A stretch of 58,446 bases of DNA from an uncultured Sulfitobacter sp. (lineage in GTDB: Bacteria > Pseudomonadota > Alphaproteobacteria > Rhodobacterales > Rhodobacteraceae): positions 1 to 58,446 of the forward strand of contig CAKZPD010000010.1 in assembly GCA_937138475.1 (NCBI GenBank). The letters are read 5' to 3'. This document shows positions 10,247 to 21,494 of this stretch, piece by piece. The notes beneath the pieces were generated by a model, which made no database searches, was not told where the DNA came from, and worked only from the letters and a program-made list of their open reading frames with translations. Each line of letters begins with the position of its first letter. Within the stretch, counting starts at the first letter, position 1. The translations under genes were made by a program, and so were the position numbers.

Positions 10247-10579
10247 ATGCGCGGGGTTTTCATATCCCTTGCGGCGCTGGGTGCGGCCGCGGTGCTGGCC
10301 GGCTGTGATCTGGGGCAGGATGCGACGTTGTTTGACGGGCAGCGCTTTCGGACCAAACTGTCCAAGCAAGACGCGCGCCATGTCTTTGTGGTTACGGCCA
10401 GCCCGGTGTCGGCCTCGCGGGTTGGGGCCGCCGAAGCGGCGCGCTATGCGGCCACGCGCTATTGCGTCAGCAACTTTGGCAGCTCTGAGATCGTCTGGAC
10501 CGTCGGACCGGATCAAGACCTTGACGCCTTGCCGGTCAGTGATGACCGCCTGACCTTGCAGGGGGCTTGCCCGCAATGA
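10247..10579 (+). CDS. Small lipoprotein between nuoF and nuoG
   Basis: A 110-residue protein with a lipoprotein signal peptide (MRGVFISLAALGAAAVLAGC; lipobox LAGC, Cys20), so it is probably anchored in the envelope facing the periplasm. The mature part, which includes RHVFVVTASPVSASRVGAAE and a paired cysteine late in the chain, is unfamiliar to me. ATG 10247 is chosen because it opens the signal peptide; the in-frame ATG at 10178 lies inside nuoF. It follows nuoF by 4 bp, so it is in the operon. Function unknown. Confidence 0.8.
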   Translation: MRGVFISLAALGAAAVLAGCDLGQDATLFDGQRFRTKLSKQDARHVFVVTASPVSASRVGAAEAARYAATRYCVSNFGSSEIVWTVGPDQDLDALPVSDDRLTLQGACPQ

Positions 10580-10658
10580 CCGCACCCGCCCCCCTTTGGC
10601 GTTATTGCATAACCGCCCCGTTGCCGTTCCCCTGCTGGCACACAACAGGAGAAGTGGA

Positions 10659-11060
10659 ATGCGTATGTTGACCATGGCGGCGGTGATGACGGTCTTGCTT
10701 GGGGCGGCGGCCTTTGCCAAGCCCGCGTTGCGGGATGTGCCGGAAATAGACAACGGGCTGCTTTATATCGCGCTTGCGGATGAAATCCGTAAGAACTGTC
10801 CCAGCATATCGGCGCGGCTTTTGAAGGCGTTTGTGGCAATGCAGGCGCTTGAAGGGCGGGCCAAGGATATGGGCTATAGCGCCGAAGAAATCCGGGCCTA
10901 TACCGGATCCGAAGAGGAAAAAGCGCGGATGCGCGCCCGCGGCGCGGCCTATCTTCGGGCACATGGGGTCACAGGGGACGATCCGCAAAGCTATTGCACG
11001 CTTGGGCGTGCTGAAATCGAAAAATCGAGCCAAATCGGCACGTTACTCAAGGCGAAGTGA
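10659..11060 (+). CDS. Secreted small protein, DUF5333-like
   Basis: The 133-residue protein begins [20 protein letters not shown], a Sec signal peptide with cleavage expected after AFA. The mature domain is helical and charged, with two cysteines (RKNCPSIS and SYCTLGRAE) that could form a disulfide. From memory it matches DUF5333, a Rhodobacterales family. ATG 10659 is supported by AGGAGA at 10647-10652. It lies between nuoF and nuoG and ends 4 bp before nuoG. Function unknown. Confidence 0.8.
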   Translation: MRMLTMAAVMTVLLGAAAFAKPALRDVPEIDNGLLYIALADEIRKNCPSISARLLKAFVAMQALEGRAKDMGYSAEEIRAYTGSEEEKARMRARGAAYLRAHGVTGDDPQSYCTLGRAEIEKSSQIGTLLKAK

Positions 11061-11064
11061 ACAG

Positions 11065-13077
11065 ATGAGCGATATCCGCAAGATCATTATCGACGATACC
11101 GAGGTCGAGGTTGAGGGCGCAATGACGCTCATTCAGGCCTGCGAAGAGGCCGGCGTTGAAATTCCGCGCTTTTGCTATCACGAACGCCTGACCATCGCGG
11201 GCAATTGCCGGATGTGTCTGGTCGAGGTGGTGGGCGGCCCGCCCAAGCCGGCTGCGTCTTGTGCCATGCAGGTGCGGGATTTGCGCCCCGGCCCCGAGGG
11301 GCAGCCGCCGGTGATCAAGACCAATTCACCCATGGTCAAAAAGGCCCGCGAAGGCGTGATGGAGTTCTTGCTGATCAACCACCCCTTGGATTGCCCGATC
11401 TGTGATCAGGGCGGCGAATGCGATTTGCAGGATCAGGCGATGGCGTACGGCGTTGATTTCAGCCGCTATCGCGAGCCAAAGCGCGCCACCGATGATCTGG
11501 ACCTTGGTCCGCTGGTTGAAACCCACATGACGCGCTGCATTTCCTGCACCCGCTGCGTGCGGTTCACCACCGAGGTGGCCGGCATTACCCAGATGGGCCA
11601 GACCGGGCGCGGCGAAGACGCCGAAATCACCAGCTATCTTGGCGAAACGCTGGACAGCAACCTTCAGGGCAACATCATTGATCTGTGCCCTGTTGGCGCG
11701 CTTGTGTCCAAGCCCTATGCCTTTACCGCCCGCCCGTGGGAGCTGACAAAAACCGAAAGCATCGACGTGATGGATGCCTTGGGCAGCAATATCCGCGTTG
11801 ATACCAAGGGCCGCGAAGTGATGCGCCTGTTGCCGCGCAACCATGATGGCGTGAACGAGGAATGGATTTCCGACAAAACCCGCTTTGTTTGGGATGGGTT
11901 GCGCCGCCAGCGTCTGGATACCCCCTATATCCGCGAAAACGGCAAGTTGCGCCCGGCCACCTGGCCCGAGGCCCTGTCGGCTGCGGCGCGGGCAATGGAG
12001 GGTAAATCCGTCGCCGGGCTGGTCGGTGATTTGGCCCCTGTCGAAGCGGCATTCGCCCTGAAACAGCTGATCGAAGCCAAAGGCGGCGTGGTTGAATGCC
12101 GCACCGATGGCGCCAAGCTGCCCCTTGGCAACCGGTCGGCCTATGTCGGCACGGCGCGGATCGAAGATCTGGATGCGGCTTCGGCGGTGATTATCATCGG
12201 CGCCAACCCCGTGGCCGAGGCCCCGGTATTGAACGCGCGTATTCGCAAGGCGTGGACCAAAGGCGCCGATGTGTCGCTGATCGGTGATGCTGTCGATCTG
12301 ACCTATCCCTATACCCATCTGGGCAGCGACCGCGCGGCGCTTGCGGCTTTGGCCAAGACGGCCAAGACGTTGCAAGGGAAACAGGCGATCGTGGTTCTGG
12401 GCATGGGTGCGCTGCGCGAGGCCGATGGCGCCGCGGTTCTGGGCCACGCGATGGCGCTGTGCCAAGCCGCCGATGCCAAGCTGCTGGTGCTGCATACGGC
12501 CGCGGCACGGGTCGGGGCGCTGGATATCGGCGCGGCCAATGACGGCGGAATGGACGCTGTGGCCAAGGCTGAAGTGATTTACAATCTGGGCGCCGATGAA
12601 ATCGAAATTGCCGCCGGCCCGGTGGTGATCTATCAGGGCAGCCACGGAGACCGGGGGGCGCATCGCGCCGATATTATCCTGCCGGGCGCCGCCTATACCG
12701 AGGAATCGGGCCTGTTCGTCAACACCGAAGGGCGGCCCCAGCTGGCACATCGCGCCGGGTTTGCACCGGGGCAGGCCAAGGAAAACTGGGCCATTCTGCG
12801 GGCGCTAAGCGCCGAGACCGGGGCGCAGCTTGGTTACGATTCCCTGGCGCAATTGCGCACGGCCCTGGTCGCGGCGGTGCCGCATCTGGCCCAGGTTGAT
12901 CAGGTTGCCGACAACGCGTGGCAGCCGGTCGAGGCCGGCGCGCTTGGCAAGGCAAGCTTTCAATATGCGGTCAAGGATTTCTATCTGAGCAACCCCATCG
13001 CCCGCGCCAGCGCGTTGATGGCCGAGCTGAGCGCCAATGCAAAGGCGCGCAATGCACCGCCCGTGGCCGCCGAATGA
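11065..13077 (+). CDS. nuoG: NADH-quinone oxidoreductase subunit G
   Basis: The 670-residue subunit contains most peripheral-arm Fe-S clusters. The N-terminal [2Fe-2S] ligands appear as [10 protein letters not shown] and [25 protein letters not shown] and [13 protein letters not shown] supply [4Fe-4S] clusters, and a molybdopterin-oxidoreductase-like domain follows from about residue 220. Length fits the mitochondrial 75-kDa / alphaproteobacterial form rather than the ~900-residue E. coli form. ATG 11065 ([10 protein letters not shown]) is the family start; upstream in-frame codons overlap the preceding gene in another frame. Its stop overlaps the ATG of a doubtful ORF. Confidence 0.97.
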   Translation: MSDIRKIIIDDTEVEVEGAMTLIQACEEAGVEIPRFCYHERLTIAGNCRMCLVEVVGGPPKPAASCAMQVRDLRPGPEGQPPVIKTNSPMVKKAREGVMEFLLINHPLDCPICDQGGECDLQDQAMAYGVDFSRYREPKRATDDLDLGPLVETHMTRCISCTRCVRFTTEVAGITQMGQTGRGEDAEITSYLGETLDSNLQGNIIDLCPVGALVSKPYAFTARPWELTKTESIDVMDALGSNIRVDTKGREVMRLLPRNHDGVNEEWISDKTRFVWDGLRRQRLDTPYIRENGKLRPATWPEALSAAARAMEGKSVAGLVGDLAPVEAAFALKQLIEAKGGVVECRTDGAKLPLGNRSAYVGTARIEDLDAASAVIIIGANPVAEAPVLNARIRKAWTKGADVSLIGDAVDLTYPYTHLGSDRAALAALAKTAKTLQGKQAIVVLGMGALREADGAAVLGHAMALCQAADAKLLVLHTAAARVGALDIGAANDGGMDAVAKAEVIYNLGADEIEIAAGPVVIYQGSHGDRGAHRADIILPGAAYTEESGLFVNTEGRPQLAHRAGFAPGQAKENWAILRALSAETGAQLGYDSLAQLRTALVAAVPHLAQVDQVADNAWQPVEAGALGKASFQYAVKDFYLSNPIARASALMAELSANAKARNAPPVAAE

Positions 13078-13400
13078 AGCGTTTGGCCCCCATATCATCC
13101 CGGATACCGGGAAACGCCGCCGCGCCAAGCCCTGATTTGGCGCGTTGCGATGGGGCTGTGACCGGGGCACGGCATGGGCAATTCCCGGCCGGTCAGGCCA
13201 AATGCGCAGTGGCAACCAAGACCCCGACCCGAGGCTTTGGATATGCGAGACATTTGCGCACAAAACGAGCCGAAAAGGGTGGCGTGTGGACGGCAGATGC
13301 TGTTTACACCATCTCGCCATCCCTGCCGCGCGGGCTGCGGACCAACGACCTGGGCGTCGTGGCTGTGGATTGCGCGGAAAACAGAATTCCGAGCGTGTGA
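13074..13400 (+). CDS. Doubtful 108-codon ORF between nuoG and nuoH
   Basis: An ATG overlapping the nuoG stop (ATGA) opens a 108-codon frame that ends 6 bp before nuoH. It fills an otherwise unusually long gap in a tightly packed operon. Against it, all three plus-strand frames stay open over much of the gap, and the frame uses codons rare elsewhere in the window (ATA, AGA, CGA). I recognise no family. It could be a fast-evolving or decaying unidentified reading frame, or plain spacer. Confidence 0.35.
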   Translation: MKRLAPISSRIPGNAAAPSPDLARCDGAVTGARHGQFPAGQAKCAVATKTPTRGFGYARHLRTKRAEKGGVWTADAVYTISPSLPRGLRTNDLGVVAVDCAENRIPSV

Positions 13401-13406
13401 GGACCT

Positions 13407-14444
13407 ATGGCTGATTTCTTAACCACCCCTGTCGGCATCGCCGCGCTGATCCTGGCCCAGGTGCTGGCGGTCGTGGCCTTTGTCATGATCTCGCTGCTGT
13501 TTTTGGTCTATGGGGACCGCAAGATCTGGGCCGCCGTGCAAATGCGGCGTGGGCCGAACGTTGTTGGGGTCTTTGGCTTGCTGCAATCCGTTGCCGATGC
13601 CCTGAAATACGTCGTCAAAGAGGTGGTGATCCCGGCAGGCGCAGACCGAACGGTCTTTATGCTGGCGCCGCTGACATCCTTTGTTTTGGCGATGATTGCC
13701 TGGGCGGTGATCCCGTTCAACGATGGCTGGGTTTTGTCGGACATCAACGTGGCGATCCTGTTCGTCTTTGCGGTTTCCTCGCTCGAGGTTTACGGCGTGA
13801 TCATGGGCGGCTGGGCGTCCAACTCCAAATACCCGTTCCTTGGATCGCTGCGCTCTGCGGCGCAGATGATTTCCTATGAGGTGTCCTTGGGGCTGATCAT
13901 TATCGGTATTATCATCTCGACCGGGTCGATGAATTTCAGCGGTATCGTCGCCGCACAAGACGGCAATTACGGCTTTTTCAGCTGGTATTGGCTGCCGCAT
14001 TTCCCGATGGTGTTCCTCTTTTTCATCTCGGCGCTGGCGGAAACAAATCGCCCGCCCTTCGACCTGCCCGAGGCGGAATCGGAATTGGTGGCCGGATATC
14101 AGGTGGAATATTCATCGACGCCGTTCCTGCTGTTCATGGCAGGTGAATATATCGCCATTTTCTTGATGTGCGCGCTGACATCGCTGCTGTTCTTTGGCGG
14201 TTGGTTGTCGCCCATTCCGGGCCTGCCTGACGGCGTGCTGTGGATGGTCGCGAAAATGGCGTTCTTCTTTTTCCTCTTTGCCATGGTCAAGGCCATCACA
14301 CCGCGCTACCGCTATGATCAGTTGATGCGCCTGGGCTGGAAGGTCTTCTTGCCCTTCAGCCTGTTCTGGGTGGTGTTCGTGTCCTTTGCGGCAAAGTTTG
14401 ATTGGTTCTGGGGCGCCTATGCGCGCTGGGGCATGGGGGGCTGA
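13407..14444 (+). CDS. nuoH: NADH-quinone oxidoreductase subunit H
   Basis: The 345-residue ND1 homologue joins the membrane arm to the peripheral arm and lines the quinone channel. It has eight or so membrane spans. Motifs include [36 protein letters not shown] and [19 protein letters not shown] precedes the ATG. nuoI follows after 1 nt. Confidence 0.97.
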   Translation: MADFLTTPVGIAALILAQVLAVVAFVMISLLFLVYGDRKIWAAVQMRRGPNVVGVFGLLQSVADALKYVVKEVVIPAGADRTVFMLAPLTSFVLAMIAWAVIPFNDGWVLSDINVAILFVFAVSSLEVYGVIMGGWASNSKYPFLGSLRSAAQMISYEVSLGLIIIGIIISTGSMNFSGIVAAQDGNYGFFSWYWLPHFPMVFLFFISALAETNRPPFDLPEAESELVAGYQVEYSSTPFLLFMAGEYIAIFLMCALTSLLFFGGWLSPIPGLPDGVLWMVAKMAFFFFLFAMVKAITPRYRYDQLMRLGWKVFLPFSLFWVVFVSFAAKFDWFWGAYARWGMGG

Positions 14445-14445
14445 T

Positions 14446-14940
14446 ATGACGCAGATTGATTACACACGCGCGGCCAAGTATTTCCTGTTGCAGGATTTCT
14501 GGACCGGCATGAAGCTGGGGCTCAAGTATTTCTTTTCGCCCAAGGCGACGCTGAACTATCCCCATGAAAAGGGACCGCTGTCCCCCCGGTTCCGGGGCGA
14601 ACATGCGCTGCGCCGTTATCCCAATGGCGAAGAACGCTGCATCGCTTGCAAGCTGTGCGAGGCAGTGTGCCCCGCGCAGGCGATCACCATTGACGCCGAA
14701 CCGCGCGAAGACGGCAGCCGCCGCACCACGCGCTATGACATCGACATGACCAAGTGCATCTATTGCGGTTTCTGCCAAGAGGCCTGCCCCGTGGATGCGA
14801 TTGTCGAAGGCCCCAATTTCGAATTTTCGACCGAAACCCGCGAAGAGCTGTATTACGACAAGGCCAAGCTGTTGGCCAACGGCGACCGCTGGGAGGCCGA
14901 GATCGCGCGCAATCTGGAACTGGATGCGCCCTACCGATGA
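14446..14940 (+). CDS. nuoI: NADH-quinone oxidoreductase subunit I
   Basis: A 164-residue ferredoxin-like subunit carrying clusters N6a and N6b. The two [4Fe-4S] motifs are [12 protein letters not shown] and [12 protein letters not shown]. The C-terminus ([19 protein letters not shown]) is family-typical. ATG 14446 is the usual start ([13 protein letters not shown]); in-frame upstream codons lie within nuoH. Its last 4 nt overlap the start of the next gene. Confidence 0.97.
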   Translation: MTQIDYTRAAKYFLLQDFWTGMKLGLKYFFSPKATLNYPHEKGPLSPRFRGEHALRRYPNGEERCIACKLCEAVCPAQAITIDAEPREDGSRRTTRYDIDMTKCIYCGFCQEACPVDAIVEGPNFEFSTETREELYYDKAKLLANGDRWEAEIARNLELDAPYR

Positions 14941-15338
14941 CCGATGCAAAACACCCATTCGAGGCAATGATGGCCCAGGTGCAGGAAATGGCCAAGTCGT
15001 TTCCGGCCATGGAGGCCTTTTCGCCCAAGGGCTTTGAAAAGCTGGTGGGAACCATGCCCAAGGACATGATGGATGTCATGTTTGGCAATACCTTCAACGA
15101 AGGTGGGCTGGATGCAGGCACGCGGCTGTTGCTGACGCTGGCCGGGCTGACCATGCAGGGGGCACAGAATGATTTCGCCCTGCGCCAGACGGCGCGCCAC
15201 GCGCTTGAGGCGGGCGTGACCAGCCAGCAAATCATTGAGACAATTGGGCAGATGTCGGTGTTCGCCGGGCTTCCTGCCATGACGCGGGCGATGGAAATCG
15301 TAAAGCCTGTGCTCGAAGAGAAAGAAGGTGACGCATGA
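14937..15338 (+). CDS. Carboxymuconolactone decarboxylase (CMD/AhpD) family protein in the nuo operon
   Basis: The 133-residue helical protein contains [20 protein letters not shown] and later [20 protein letters not shown], which match the CMD fold. The CxxC pair of AhpD peroxidase partners is absent, so a thiol-reductase role is unlikely. It overlaps nuoI by 4 nt at its start and nuoJ by 4 nt at its end, so it is translationally coupled within the complex I operon. A role with complex I is inference; substrate and reaction are unknown. Confidence 0.85.
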   Translation: MTDAKHPFEAMMAQVQEMAKSFPAMEAFSPKGFEKLVGTMPKDMMDVMFGNTFNEGGLDAGTRLLLTLAGLTMQGAQNDFALRQTARHALEAGVTSQQIIETIGQMSVFAGLPAMTRAMEIVKPVLEEKEGDA

Positions 15339-15937
15339 GCGTATTCGCGTTTTATCTGTTTGCGATCTGCGTGATCGTCGGCGGGCTGTTTACCGTGATC
15401 AGCCGCAACCCGGTCCATTCGGTGCTGTGGCTTATTCTGGCGTTCCTGTCCTCGGCCGGGCTTTTTGTGCTGCTGGGGGCCGAATTCGTGGCGATGCTTT
15501 TGGTGATCGTCTATGTCGGTGCCGTTGCGGTCTTGTTCCTGTTCGTGGTCATGATGCTTGACGTCGATTTCGCCGAGCTAAAGGCCGAGATGGCGAAATA
15601 CATGCCGCTTGCGCTGTTGATCGGTCTGGTCATCTTGATGCAATTCGTGATGGTCTTTGGCGCCTGGGATGCCAGCCACGAGGCCGCCGGATTGCGTGCG
15701 CAGGTAACACCGCTGGATCGCCACAACACCGAGGCCCTGGGCCTGATCCTTTATGACGATTACTTCCTGTTGTTCCAGCTTGCCGGTTTGATCCTGCTGG
15801 TGGCGATGATCGGCGCGATCGTTCTGACCCTGCGCCATCGCGGCGATGTCAAACGTCAGGATGTGGTGGCGCAGATGATGCGTGACCCCAAAACCGCGAT
15901 GGAGCTGAAGGACATCAAACCCGGACAGGGGCTGTAA
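15335..15937 (+). CDS. nuoJ: NADH-quinone oxidoreductase subunit J
   Basis: The 200-residue ND6 homologue belongs to the membrane arm, with about five helices. The family segment [20 protein letters not shown] is clear. It starts inside the end of the CMD-family gene (ATGA overlap). The 66 bp to nuoK hold no gene. Confidence 0.96.
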   Translation: MSVFAFYLFAICVIVGGLFTVISRNPVHSVLWLILAFLSSAGLFVLLGAEFVAMLLVIVYVGAVAVLFLFVVMMLDVDFAELKAEMAKYMPLALLIGLVILMQFVMVFGAWDASHEAAGLRAQVTPLDRHNTEALGLILYDDYFLLFQLAGLILLVAMIGAIVLTLRHRGDVKRQDVVAQMMRDPKTAMELKDIKPGQGL

Positions 15938-16003
15938 CGCCTGCATAAGCAGAAACCAACACGCGCCTGCGCTGCGCAACAAGACGGAAAGAATGGACGA
16001 GAC

Positions 16004-16309
16004 ATGATCGGACTTGAGCACTATCTGACGGTGGCGGCGACGCTGTTTGTCATTGGCATCTTCGGGCTGTTTCTGAACCGCAAGAACGTGATCATCCTGC
16101 TGATGAGCATCGAACTCATGCTGCTGGCGGTGAACATCAACCTTGTGGCGTTCTCAAGCTTTCTGGGCGATCTGGTCGGGCAGGTGTTCACCCTGTTCGT
16201 GCTGACCGTCGCGGCGGCCGAGGCGGCGATTGGTCTGGCCATTCTGGTTTGTTTCTTCCGCAATCGCGGCACCATTGCCGTCGAAGACGTTAACGTGATG
16301 AAGGGCTAA
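16004..16309 (+). CDS. nuoK: NADH-quinone oxidoreductase subunit K
   Basis: The 101-residue ND4L homologue has three membrane helices. [19 protein letters not shown] contains the conserved membrane glutamate used in proton transfer, and [13 protein letters not shown] has the second one. nuoL starts 5 bp after its stop. Confidence 0.97.
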   Translation: MIGLEHYLTVAATLFVIGIFGLFLNRKNVIILLMSIELMLLAVNINLVAFSSFLGDLVGQVFTLFVLTVAAAEAAIGLAILVCFFRNRGTIAVEDVNVMKG

Positions 16310-16314
16310 GCATC

Positions 16315-18435
16315 ATGGAAAATATTATCCTTTTTGCGCCGCTGGTGGGCAGCCTTCTTTGCGGGTTCGGTTGGAAATTCATCGGCGAAAGCGCCGCGAT
16401 GTGGGTGGCAACCGGGCTGTTGTTCTTGTCTGCCGCTCTCAGCTGGGTTGTCTTTTTGACCTTTGACGGCGTGACCGAGCATATTCAGATCCTGCGTTGG
16501 ATCGAAAGCGGCAGCCTAAGCACCGATTGGGCCATCCGTATGGACCGTTTGACCGCGATCATGCTGATCGTGATCACAACCGTGTCCAGCTTGGTGCATT
16601 TGTATTCCTTTGGCTATATGGCGCATGATCCCCAGTGGCACGAAGGCGAAAGCTATAAGCCGCGCTTTTTCGCGTATCTGTCGTTCTTTACCTTTGCCAT
16701 GCTGATGCTGGTGACCTCTGACAACCTGGTGCAGATGTTCTTTGGCTGGGAAGGCGTGGGCGTTGCCTCGTATTTGCTGATCGGTTTTTACTATCGCAAA
16801 CCATCGGCCAATGCGGCGGCGATCAAGGCCTTCGTTGTCAACCGCGTGGGTGATTTTGGCTTTGCGCTTGGTATTTTCGGGCTGTTCTATCTGACGGATT
16901 CAATTCGGTTTGACGATGTCTTTGCCGCTGCGCCGCAGCTTGCTGAAACGCAGATCGCCTTTTTGTGGAGCGAATGGAACGCGGCCAATCTGATCGCCTT
17001 TTTGCTGTTCGTCGGCGCGATGGGCAAATCGGCCCAGCTGTTCTTGCACACATGGTTGCCCGATGCGATGGAAGGCCCAACGCCGGTTTCGGCGCTGATC
17101 CACGCCGCGACCATGGTCACCGCCGGTGTGTTCTTGGTGTGCCGTATGTCGCCGCTGATGGAATTTGCCCCCGAGGCAATGATGTTCGTGACCTTCCTGG
17201 GCGCCACAACGGCCTTTTTCGCGGCCACTGTTGGTCTGGTCCAGACGGATATCAAACGCGTGATCGCCTATTCGACCTGTTCACAGCTTGGGTATATGTT
17301 CGTGGCTGCCGGTGTGGGCATGTATTCCGCCGCGATGTTCCACCTGCTGACGCACGCGTTCTTCAAAGCCATGCTGTTTCTGGGTGCGGGGTCGGTGATC
17401 CATGCCATGCACCACGAACAGGACATGACCAATTATGGCGGGCTGCGTAAAAAGATCCCCTATACCTTTGCGGCGATGATGATCGGCACGCTGGCCATCA
17501 CTGGGGTCGGTATCCCGCTGACCCATTACGGTTTTGCCGGGTTCCTAAGCAAAGACGCCATTATCGAAAGCGCCTTTGCCGGCGGCACCGCCTATGCCTT
17601 CTGGTTGCTGGTGGCCGCGGCCGCGATGACCAGCTTTTACAGCTGGCGCCTGATTTTCCTGACATTCTATGGCGCGCCGCGCGGCGATCAGCATACCCAT
17701 GATCACGCACACGAAAGCCCAATGACCATGTTGGTGCCGCTTGGCGTTCTGAGCCTGGGGGCGATTTTTTCCGGGATGCTTTGGTATTCCAGCTTCTTTG
17801 GGCACGCCGATCAGGTCGGCAAATTCTATGGCATCCCCTATGCCGAAGCTGCGGCCCACGGCGACGGGCATGCGGATGATCACGGCGATGATCACGCAAC
17901 CGATAGCCACGCCAAGGACGATCACGGCGCGGACGGCGGCAAAGGTAAGGACAAGCACCATTATGTGTTTACCGGCCAACCGGGCGAGGGGGCGCTGTAT
18001 TTCGCGCCGGACAACCACGTTCTGGACGATGCCCACAACGTGCCCAACTGGGTCAAGGTTTCGCCATTCATTGCCATGCTTGCCGGGTTTGTCATGGCGC
18101 TTTGGTTCTATATCTGGAACCCCAGCCTGCCGGCGCGTCTGGCGGCCAATCAGCGCCCGCTTTACCTGTTCTTGCTCAACAAATGGTATTTCGACGAAAT
18201 CTATGATGCGCTTTTCGTCAATCCGGCCAAGAAACTGGGCCGCTTCCTTTGGAAGCGCGGCGATGGTGATGTGATCGACGGCGGCCTGAACGGCGTGGCC
18301 ATGGGGATCATTCCCTTCTTTACCAAATTGGCTGGCCGGGCGCAGTCGGGCTATATCTTTACCTATGCCTTCGCCATGGTGATCGGAATTGCGGTTCTGG
18401 TCACATGGATGACGCTCAGCGGAGGAGCGCACTAA
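16315..18435 (+). CDS. nuoL: NADH-quinone oxidoreductase subunit L, with histidine-rich insert
   Basis: NuoL (706 residues) is the distal antiporter-like proton pump of the membrane arm. [18 protein letters not shown] and [19 protein letters not shown] are family motifs, and the C-terminal lateral-helix region is present. Two histidine-rich stretches occur towards the C-terminal third: [11 protein letters not shown] near residues 459-469, and an Asp/His-rich run over about residues 515-549. They look like soluble loops able to bind metal. The stop overlaps the nuoM start. Confidence 0.97.
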   Translation: MENIILFAPLVGSLLCGFGWKFIGESAAMWVATGLLFLSAALSWVVFLTFDGVTEHIQILRWIESGSLSTDWAIRMDRLTAIMLIVITTVSSLVHLYSFGYMAHDPQWHEGESYKPRFFAYLSFFTFAMLMLVTSDNLVQMFFGWEGVGVASYLLIGFYYRKPSANAAAIKAFVVNRVGDFGFALGIFGLFYLTDSIRFDDVFAAAPQLAETQIAFLWSEWNAANLIAFLLFVGAMGKSAQLFLHTWLPDAMEGPTPVSALIHAATMVTAGVFLVCRMSPLMEFAPEAMMFVTFLGATTAFFAATVGLVQTDIKRVIAYSTCSQLGYMFVAAGVGMYSAAMFHLLTHAFFKAMLFLGAGSVIHAMHHEQDMTNYGGLRKKIPYTFAAMMIGTLAITGVGIPLTHYGFAGFLSKDAIIESAFAGGTAYAFWLLVAAAAMTSFYSWRLIFLTFYGAPRGDQHTHDHAHESPMTMLVPLGVLSLGAIFSGMLWYSSFFGHADQVGKFYGIPYAEAAAHGDGHADDHGDDHATDSHAKDDHGADGGKGKDKHHYVFTGQPGEGALYFAPDNHVLDDAHNVPNWVKVSPFIAMLAGFVMALWFYIWNPSLPARLAANQRPLYLFLLNKWYFDEIYDALFVNPAKKLGRFLWKRGDGDVIDGGLNGVAMGIIPFFTKLAGRAQSGYIFTYAFAMVIGIAVLVTWMTLSGGAH

Positions 18436-19976
18436 TGGACAATCTTCTGTCAATCGTCACCTTCATCCCCGCCTTGGCGGCGCTGATCCTGGCGGTGTTC
18501 CTGCGCGGCACGGATGCAGCGGCCAATCGCAACGCCAAGTGGCTGGCGATGATCGCCACCAGTGCGACGTTTTTGGTATCGCTGTTCATTCTGGCCGGGT
18601 TTGACGCCAACGACACTGGATTTCAGTTCGTGGAACAGGCCCAGTGGCTGGCCGGGCTGCAATATAAGATGGGCGTAGACGGAATTTCCGTCCTGTTCGT
18701 GATGCTGACCACCTTTATGATGCCGCTGGTCATTGCCGCATCATGGAACGTGGAAAGCCGCGTCAAGGAATATATGATCGCCTTCTTGCTGCTGGAAACG
18801 CTGATGCTGGGTGTTTTCATGGCGCTGGATCTGGTGCTTTTTTACCTGTTTTTCGAGGCGGGTCTGATCCCGATGTTCCTGATCATCGGCATTTGGGGCG
18901 GGGCCAACCGGATTTATGCCAGCTTCAAGTTCTTTTTGTATACCTTCCTTGGGTCGGTGCTGATGCTGGTGGCGATGGTGGCGATGTTTGCAGATGCGGG
19001 CACCACCGATATCGAACAGCTTTTGGTGCATCAGTTTGCCTTTGACAGCTTCAGCGTGCTGGGCATTCATGTGATGGGCGGGATGCAAACGCTGATGTTC
19101 CTGGCGTTCTTTGCCAGCTTTGCGGTCAAGATGCCGATGTGGCCGGTTCACACCTGGTTGCCCGATGCCCACGTTCAGGCCCCAACTGCCGGATCGGTGG
19201 TTCTGGCGGCGATCCTGCTCAAGATGGGGGGTTATGGGTTCTTGCGGTTCAGCCTGCCGATGTTCCCGGTGGGCGCCGATATCATGGCGCCGCTTGTGTT
19301 GTGGATGTCGGCCATTGCGATTGTCTATACCTCGCTGGTGGCGTTGGTGCAGGACGATATGAAAAAGCTGATCGCCTATTCGTCTGTTGCGCATATGGGC
19401 TTTGTCACCATGGGAATTTTTGCGGCCAATCAGCAGGGGCTGGATGGGGCGATTTTCCAGATGATCAGTCATGGGTTTATTTCGGGCGCGCTGTTCCTTT
19501 GCGTCGGGGTGATCTATGACCGGATGCACACCCGCGAGATTGACGCCTATGGCGGTCTGGTAAACCGGATGCCGGCCTATGCGTTGATCTTCATGCTGTT
19601 CACCATGGCCAATGTCGGCCTGCCGGGCACCAGCGGTTTCGTTGGGGAATTCCTGACCTTGATGGCGGTGTTCCAGGTCAACACCTGGGTGGCCGCGGTT
19701 GCCACCACCGGGGTTATCTTTTCGGCGGGCTATGCGCTGTGGCTGTATCGCCGGGTGGTGATGGGCGATCTGATCAAGGAAAGCCTGCGGTCGATCACCG
19801 ATATGACAGGGCGCGAGCGTCTGATTTTTGCGCCGCTGGTGGTGATGACCTTGCTGCTGGGGGTATATCCGGCGCTGGTTTTGGATATCACCGGTCCGGC
19901 GGTTGCCGCGCTGGTCGACAATTATGATATGGCGCAAAGCGCAGCGGATGCCGCGCTTTTGCACGCTTCGAAGTAA
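18435..19976 (+). CDS. nuoM: NADH-quinone oxidoreductase subunit M
   Basis: The 513-residue ND4 homologue is an antiporter-like proton-pumping subunit with about 14 helices. [18 protein letters not shown] and [19 protein letters not shown] are the conserved segments. ATG 18435 overlaps the nuoL TAA by one base, and GGAGGAGCG stands ahead of it. nuoN follows after 11 bp with AAAGGA as ribosome site. Confidence 0.97.
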   Translation: MDNLLSIVTFIPALAALILAVFLRGTDAAANRNAKWLAMIATSATFLVSLFILAGFDANDTGFQFVEQAQWLAGLQYKMGVDGISVLFVMLTTFMMPLVIAASWNVESRVKEYMIAFLLLETLMLGVFMALDLVLFYLFFEAGLIPMFLIIGIWGGANRIYASFKFFLYTFLGSVLMLVAMVAMFADAGTTDIEQLLVHQFAFDSFSVLGIHVMGGMQTLMFLAFFASFAVKMPMWPVHTWLPDAHVQAPTAGSVVLAAILLKMGGYGFLRFSLPMFPVGADIMAPLVLWMSAIAIVYTSLVALVQDDMKKLIAYSSVAHMGFVTMGIFAANQQGLDGAIFQMISHGFISGALFLCVGVIYDRMHTREIDAYGGLVNRMPAYALIFMLFTMANVGLPGTSGFVGEFLTLMAVFQVNTWVAAVATTGVIFSAGYALWLYRRVVMGDLIKESLRSITDMTGRERLIFAPLVVMTLLLGVYPALVLDITGPAVAALVDNYDMAQSAADAALLHASK

Positions 19977-19987
19977 AGGACTGCCTG

Positions 19988-21430
19988 ATGATTTCCGCTG
20001 ATCTGACAATCATCCTGCCCGAGACCCTGTTGGCCGGCTTTGCCCTGCTGGCGCTGCTTTGGGCGGTGTATTCTTCCAAGGACAAGGCGGCATCCGCAAT
20101 GGTGTGGCTGACCTCTGCTGTGTTTGTTGCGCTGGCGGGGTGGATTGCCTCGACCGGGGGGGGGACGCAGGTGGCCTTTGGCGGGATGTTCGTCGATGAC
20201 GGGTTTGCCCGCTTTGCCAAGGTTGCGATCTTGTTGTCAGCCGCGGTGGTTCTGGCGATGTCCGAGGGCTATATGTCGGCGCGCGGTCTGCTGCGGTTTG
20301 AATATCCGGTTCTGGTCGCGCTTAGCGCGGTGGGCATGATGATGATGGTCAGCGCCGGCGATTTGATGGCGCTTTACATGGGGCTTGAGCTGCAATCCCT
20401 GGCGCTTTATGTGGTTGCATCGCTGCGCCGCGACAGCGTCAAATCCACCGAGGCGGGCCTTAAGTATTTCGTGCTGGGCGCGCTGTCGTCGGGGCTTTTG
20501 TTGTATGGGGCGTCTTTGGTTTACGGCTATGCCGGAACCACATTGTTTTCGGGGATTATCCAGACAGCGCAATCGGGCCATGTGTCGATCGGGTTGCTGT
20601 TTGGCATCGTGTTCTTGATCTCGGGCCTGGCGTTCAAAGTGTCGGCTGTGCCGTTCCACATGTGGACCCCAGACGTTTACGAGGGATCGCCCACCCCGGT
20701 CACGGCGTTTTTCGCCACGGCGCCAAAAGTGGCCGCCATGGCGTTGTTTGCGCGGGTGCTGCATGATGCCTTTGGCGCAGCGATCAGCGATTGGAGCCAG
20801 ATCGTCGCATTGTTGTCGGTTTTGTCGATGTTCCTGGGCGCCGTGGCGGCCATCGGGCAAAGCAATATCAAGCGCCTGATGGCATTTTCGTCGATTGCCC
20901 ATATGGGCTATGCGTTGATGGGCCTGGCGGCAGGCACGGTTTTCGGCGTGCAGGCGATGCTGATCTATATGGCAATTTATGTTACGATGAATGTCGGAAC
21001 CTTTGCCTTTATCTTGATGATGGAAAAAGATGGTCAGCCGGTGGCGGATATCTCGGCGCTGCATATGTATGCCAAGCGCGAGCCGGGGCGGGCGCTGGCG
21101 ATGCTGATCTTGTTGTTTTCCCTGTCTGGCGTGCCGCCGATGTTGGGGTTTTTCGGAAAATTCTATGTGCTGCGCGCCGCTTATGATGCGGGGCTGGCCT
21201 GGCTTGCCGTTGCAGGGGTTGTTGCCTCGGTGATTGGGGCGTTCTATTACCTGCGGATCGTCTATTTCATGTATTTCGGTGATGACAACACGGACGGGCT
21301 GGACGGTGGAAAATCGCCGGTCTTGTGGGGGGTTCTGGCGCTGAGTGCGGCGATCATGGTCCTGGGCATTGGCAATATGTTCGGGGTTGAGGCCGCTGCG
21401 GCGCTTGCTGCGGCGTCGCTGGTCAATTGA
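19988..21430 (+). CDS. nuoN: NADH-quinone oxidoreductase subunit N
   Basis: The 480-residue ND2 homologue is the third antiporter-like subunit. [37 protein letters not shown] and [19 protein letters not shown] are family motifs. It closes the set of 14 complex I genes. A copy of the 36-bp intergenic repeat lies between its stop and birA. Confidence 0.97.
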   Translation: MISADLTIILPETLLAGFALLALLWAVYSSKDKAASAMVWLTSAVFVALAGWIASTGGGTQVAFGGMFVDDGFARFAKVAILLSAAVVLAMSEGYMSARGLLRFEYPVLVALSAVGMMMMVSAGDLMALYMGLELQSLALYVVASLRRDSVKSTEAGLKYFVLGALSSGLLLYGASLVYGYAGTTLFSGIIQTAQSGHVSIGLLFGIVFLISGLAFKVSAVPFHMWTPDVYEGSPTPVTAFFATAPKVAAMALFARVLHDAFGAAISDWSQIVALLSVLSMFLGAVAAIGQSNIKRLMAFSSIAHMGYALMGLAAGTVFGVQAMLIYMAIYVTMNVGTFAFILMMEKDGQPVADISALHMYAKREPGRALAMLILLFSLSGVPPMLGFFGKFYVLRAAYDAGLAWLAVAGVVASVIGAFYYLRIVYFMYFGDDNTDGLDGGKSPVLWGVLALSAAIMVLGIGNMFGVEAAAALAAASLVN

Positions 21431-21456
21431 GGGCTGCGGCGTGTTTTTCCCCGGCG

Positions 21457-21492
21457 GGAGCCTCCGGCGGGGATATTTTTGAACAAAAGAAG
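21457..21492 (+). repeat. 36-bp intergenic repeat, copy 1 (plus orientation)
   Basis: The repeat has a 5' core GGAGCCTCCGGCGGGG, then ATATTT, two variable bases, and a 3' end GAACAAAAGAAG. With the preceding CCCCGGCGG this copy can form an imperfect GC-rich stem. It ends 2 bp before the birA ATG. Confidence 0.9.
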
Positions 21493-21494
21493 CC

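Noticed and set aside
13145..13422. Two further plus-strand frames between nuoG and nuoH
   Set aside because: They overlap one another and the nuoH start, lack ribosome sites and look like chance open frames.
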